Shown piece after piece: positions 63,755 through 64,000 of a stretch of DNA of 64,000 bases. The notes beneath the pieces were generated by a model. It worked only from the letters and a program-made list of their open reading frames with translations. It was not told the DNA's origin and did not search any database. Source of the DNA: Maritalea porphyrae (GTDB lineage Bacteria; Pseudomonadota; Alphaproteobacteria; Rhizobiales; Devosiaceae); contig NZ_BSNI01000002.1 of NCBI RefSeq assembly GCF_030159895.1, forward strand, positions 2,444,306-2,508,305, in the 5' to 3' direction. Numbering within the stretch: position 1 is the first letter of the stretch; the number at the start of each line of letters is the position of its first letter. The position numbers were made by a program, and so were the translations under genes.

Positions 63755-64000
63755 CTAGTGGTCTTTTATGCCCTGATAGGCACGTTTCCCCCAGAGCTGT
63801 TCAACTCGTTTGTTGCGCCCGCAGGTGAACCTATAGAAATTATATTTGAGGCTATTCTTTTTGTAATAGTCTTGGTGATAATCCTCAGCCGGATAAAACG
63901 GCATCGCAGGCTGAACAATTGTTGCCACATGGGCGCCGAGCTCAATTGAGGCCTGCCGCTTCGCCTCTGCCGCTGCCTTCAACTCTTCCTCGCCATCCGC
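63755..64000 (-). CDS. msrA: Peptide methionine sulfoxide reductase MsrA (3' part)
   Basis: The gene runs off the window; only the last 80 or so codons are present. The segment QPAMPFYPAEDYHQDYY, then KNSLKYNFYRFTCGRNKRVEQLWG, is the C-terminal part of MsrA, which reduces methionine-S-sulfoxide in damaged proteins. The catalytic Cys near the N-terminus lies outside. The opposite-strand frame at 63701-63949 is a shadow. Confidence 0.88.
   Translation of the reverse strand, partial: ADGEEELKAAAEAKRQASIELGAHVATIVQPAMPFYPAEDYHQDYYKKNSLKYNFYRFTCGRNKRVEQLWGKRAYQGIKDH

Noticed and set aside
63701-63949. 82-codon + frame after the akr terminator
   Set aside because: It is opposite msrA, whose C-terminal sequence is clearly recognisable on the - strand.

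Overview
The window is chromosomal DNA from an alphaproteobacterium, most likely a Hyphomicrobiales (Rhizobiales)-type organism. The pointers are the FlbT/FlaF flagellin regulators, CtrA-type TTAA-N7-TTAA boxes, the cysG-DUF2849-cysI gene order, a YcjX/YcjF pair, a PlcP/Agt lipid-remodelling pair, and a very long membrane-anchored helical protein resembling the Agrobacterium Growth Pole Ring (GPR) protein. Species cannot be fixed from the sequence. No rRNA, tRNA, CRISPR, transposase or phage gene was seen.

Region 1 (1-17.5 kb) is a flagellar block. On the + strand are flgI, a rod-binding protein, a FlgN-like protein, a small unknown gene, then seven consecutive flagellin genes followed by flbT and flaF. 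Convergent on the - strand are flgE, flgK and flgL. Each of the seven flagellins has a CtrA-like box upstream. Four share a leader motif around the ribosome binding site, and five are followed by a hairpin terminator. Only the last and most divergent flagellin runs directly into flbT-flaF.

Region 2 (17.5-31.4 kb) is mixed: a P-loop ATPase, metA, an alpha/beta hydrolase with its own PadR regulator and a probable operator, two MFS transporters, a DUF2087 protein, a YjhX-type protein, ycjX-ycjF, a DUF899 protein and an aminoglycoside-phosphotransferase-like kinase. It ends in an accessory-looking stretch (29.2-31.4 kb) with a long inverted repeat, an orphan secreted protein, and a GIY-YIG nuclease gene enclosed by REP-like palindromes.

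Region 3 (31.4-38.1 kb) is an assimilatory sulfate-reduction cluster on the - strand: cysG, DUF2849, cysI, an APS-reductase-type cysH fused to DUF934, a ferredoxin-NADP reductase and a 2Fe-2S ferredoxin. A second 2Fe-2S ferredoxin gene lies just upstream. The layout suggests NADPH to FNR to ferredoxin to CysI electron flow.

Region 4 (38.2-47.4 kb) holds an Hpt phosphotransfer protein divergent from the 1721-residue GPR-like protein, with a CtrA box between them. It then holds an MFS transporter and the agt-plcP pair known from phosphate-starvation lipid replacement.

Region 5 (47.5-56.1 kb) has nagZ, a CHASE2-GGDEF-EAL protein with a broken GGDEF motif but an intact EAL domain, two FecR-domain secreted paralogues with extreme low-complexity tails (Ala/Lys/Glu repeats; 19 aspartates), and acs.

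Region 6 (56.3-64 kb) has a small unknown protein, a FemAB-like acyltransferase, nagB with a GntR regulator, an XRE-cupin regulator, a GAF protein, a small MscS channel, a MerR regulator with a 19-bp-spacer promoter coupled to an aldo/keto reductase, and the 3' part of msrA cut by the window edge.
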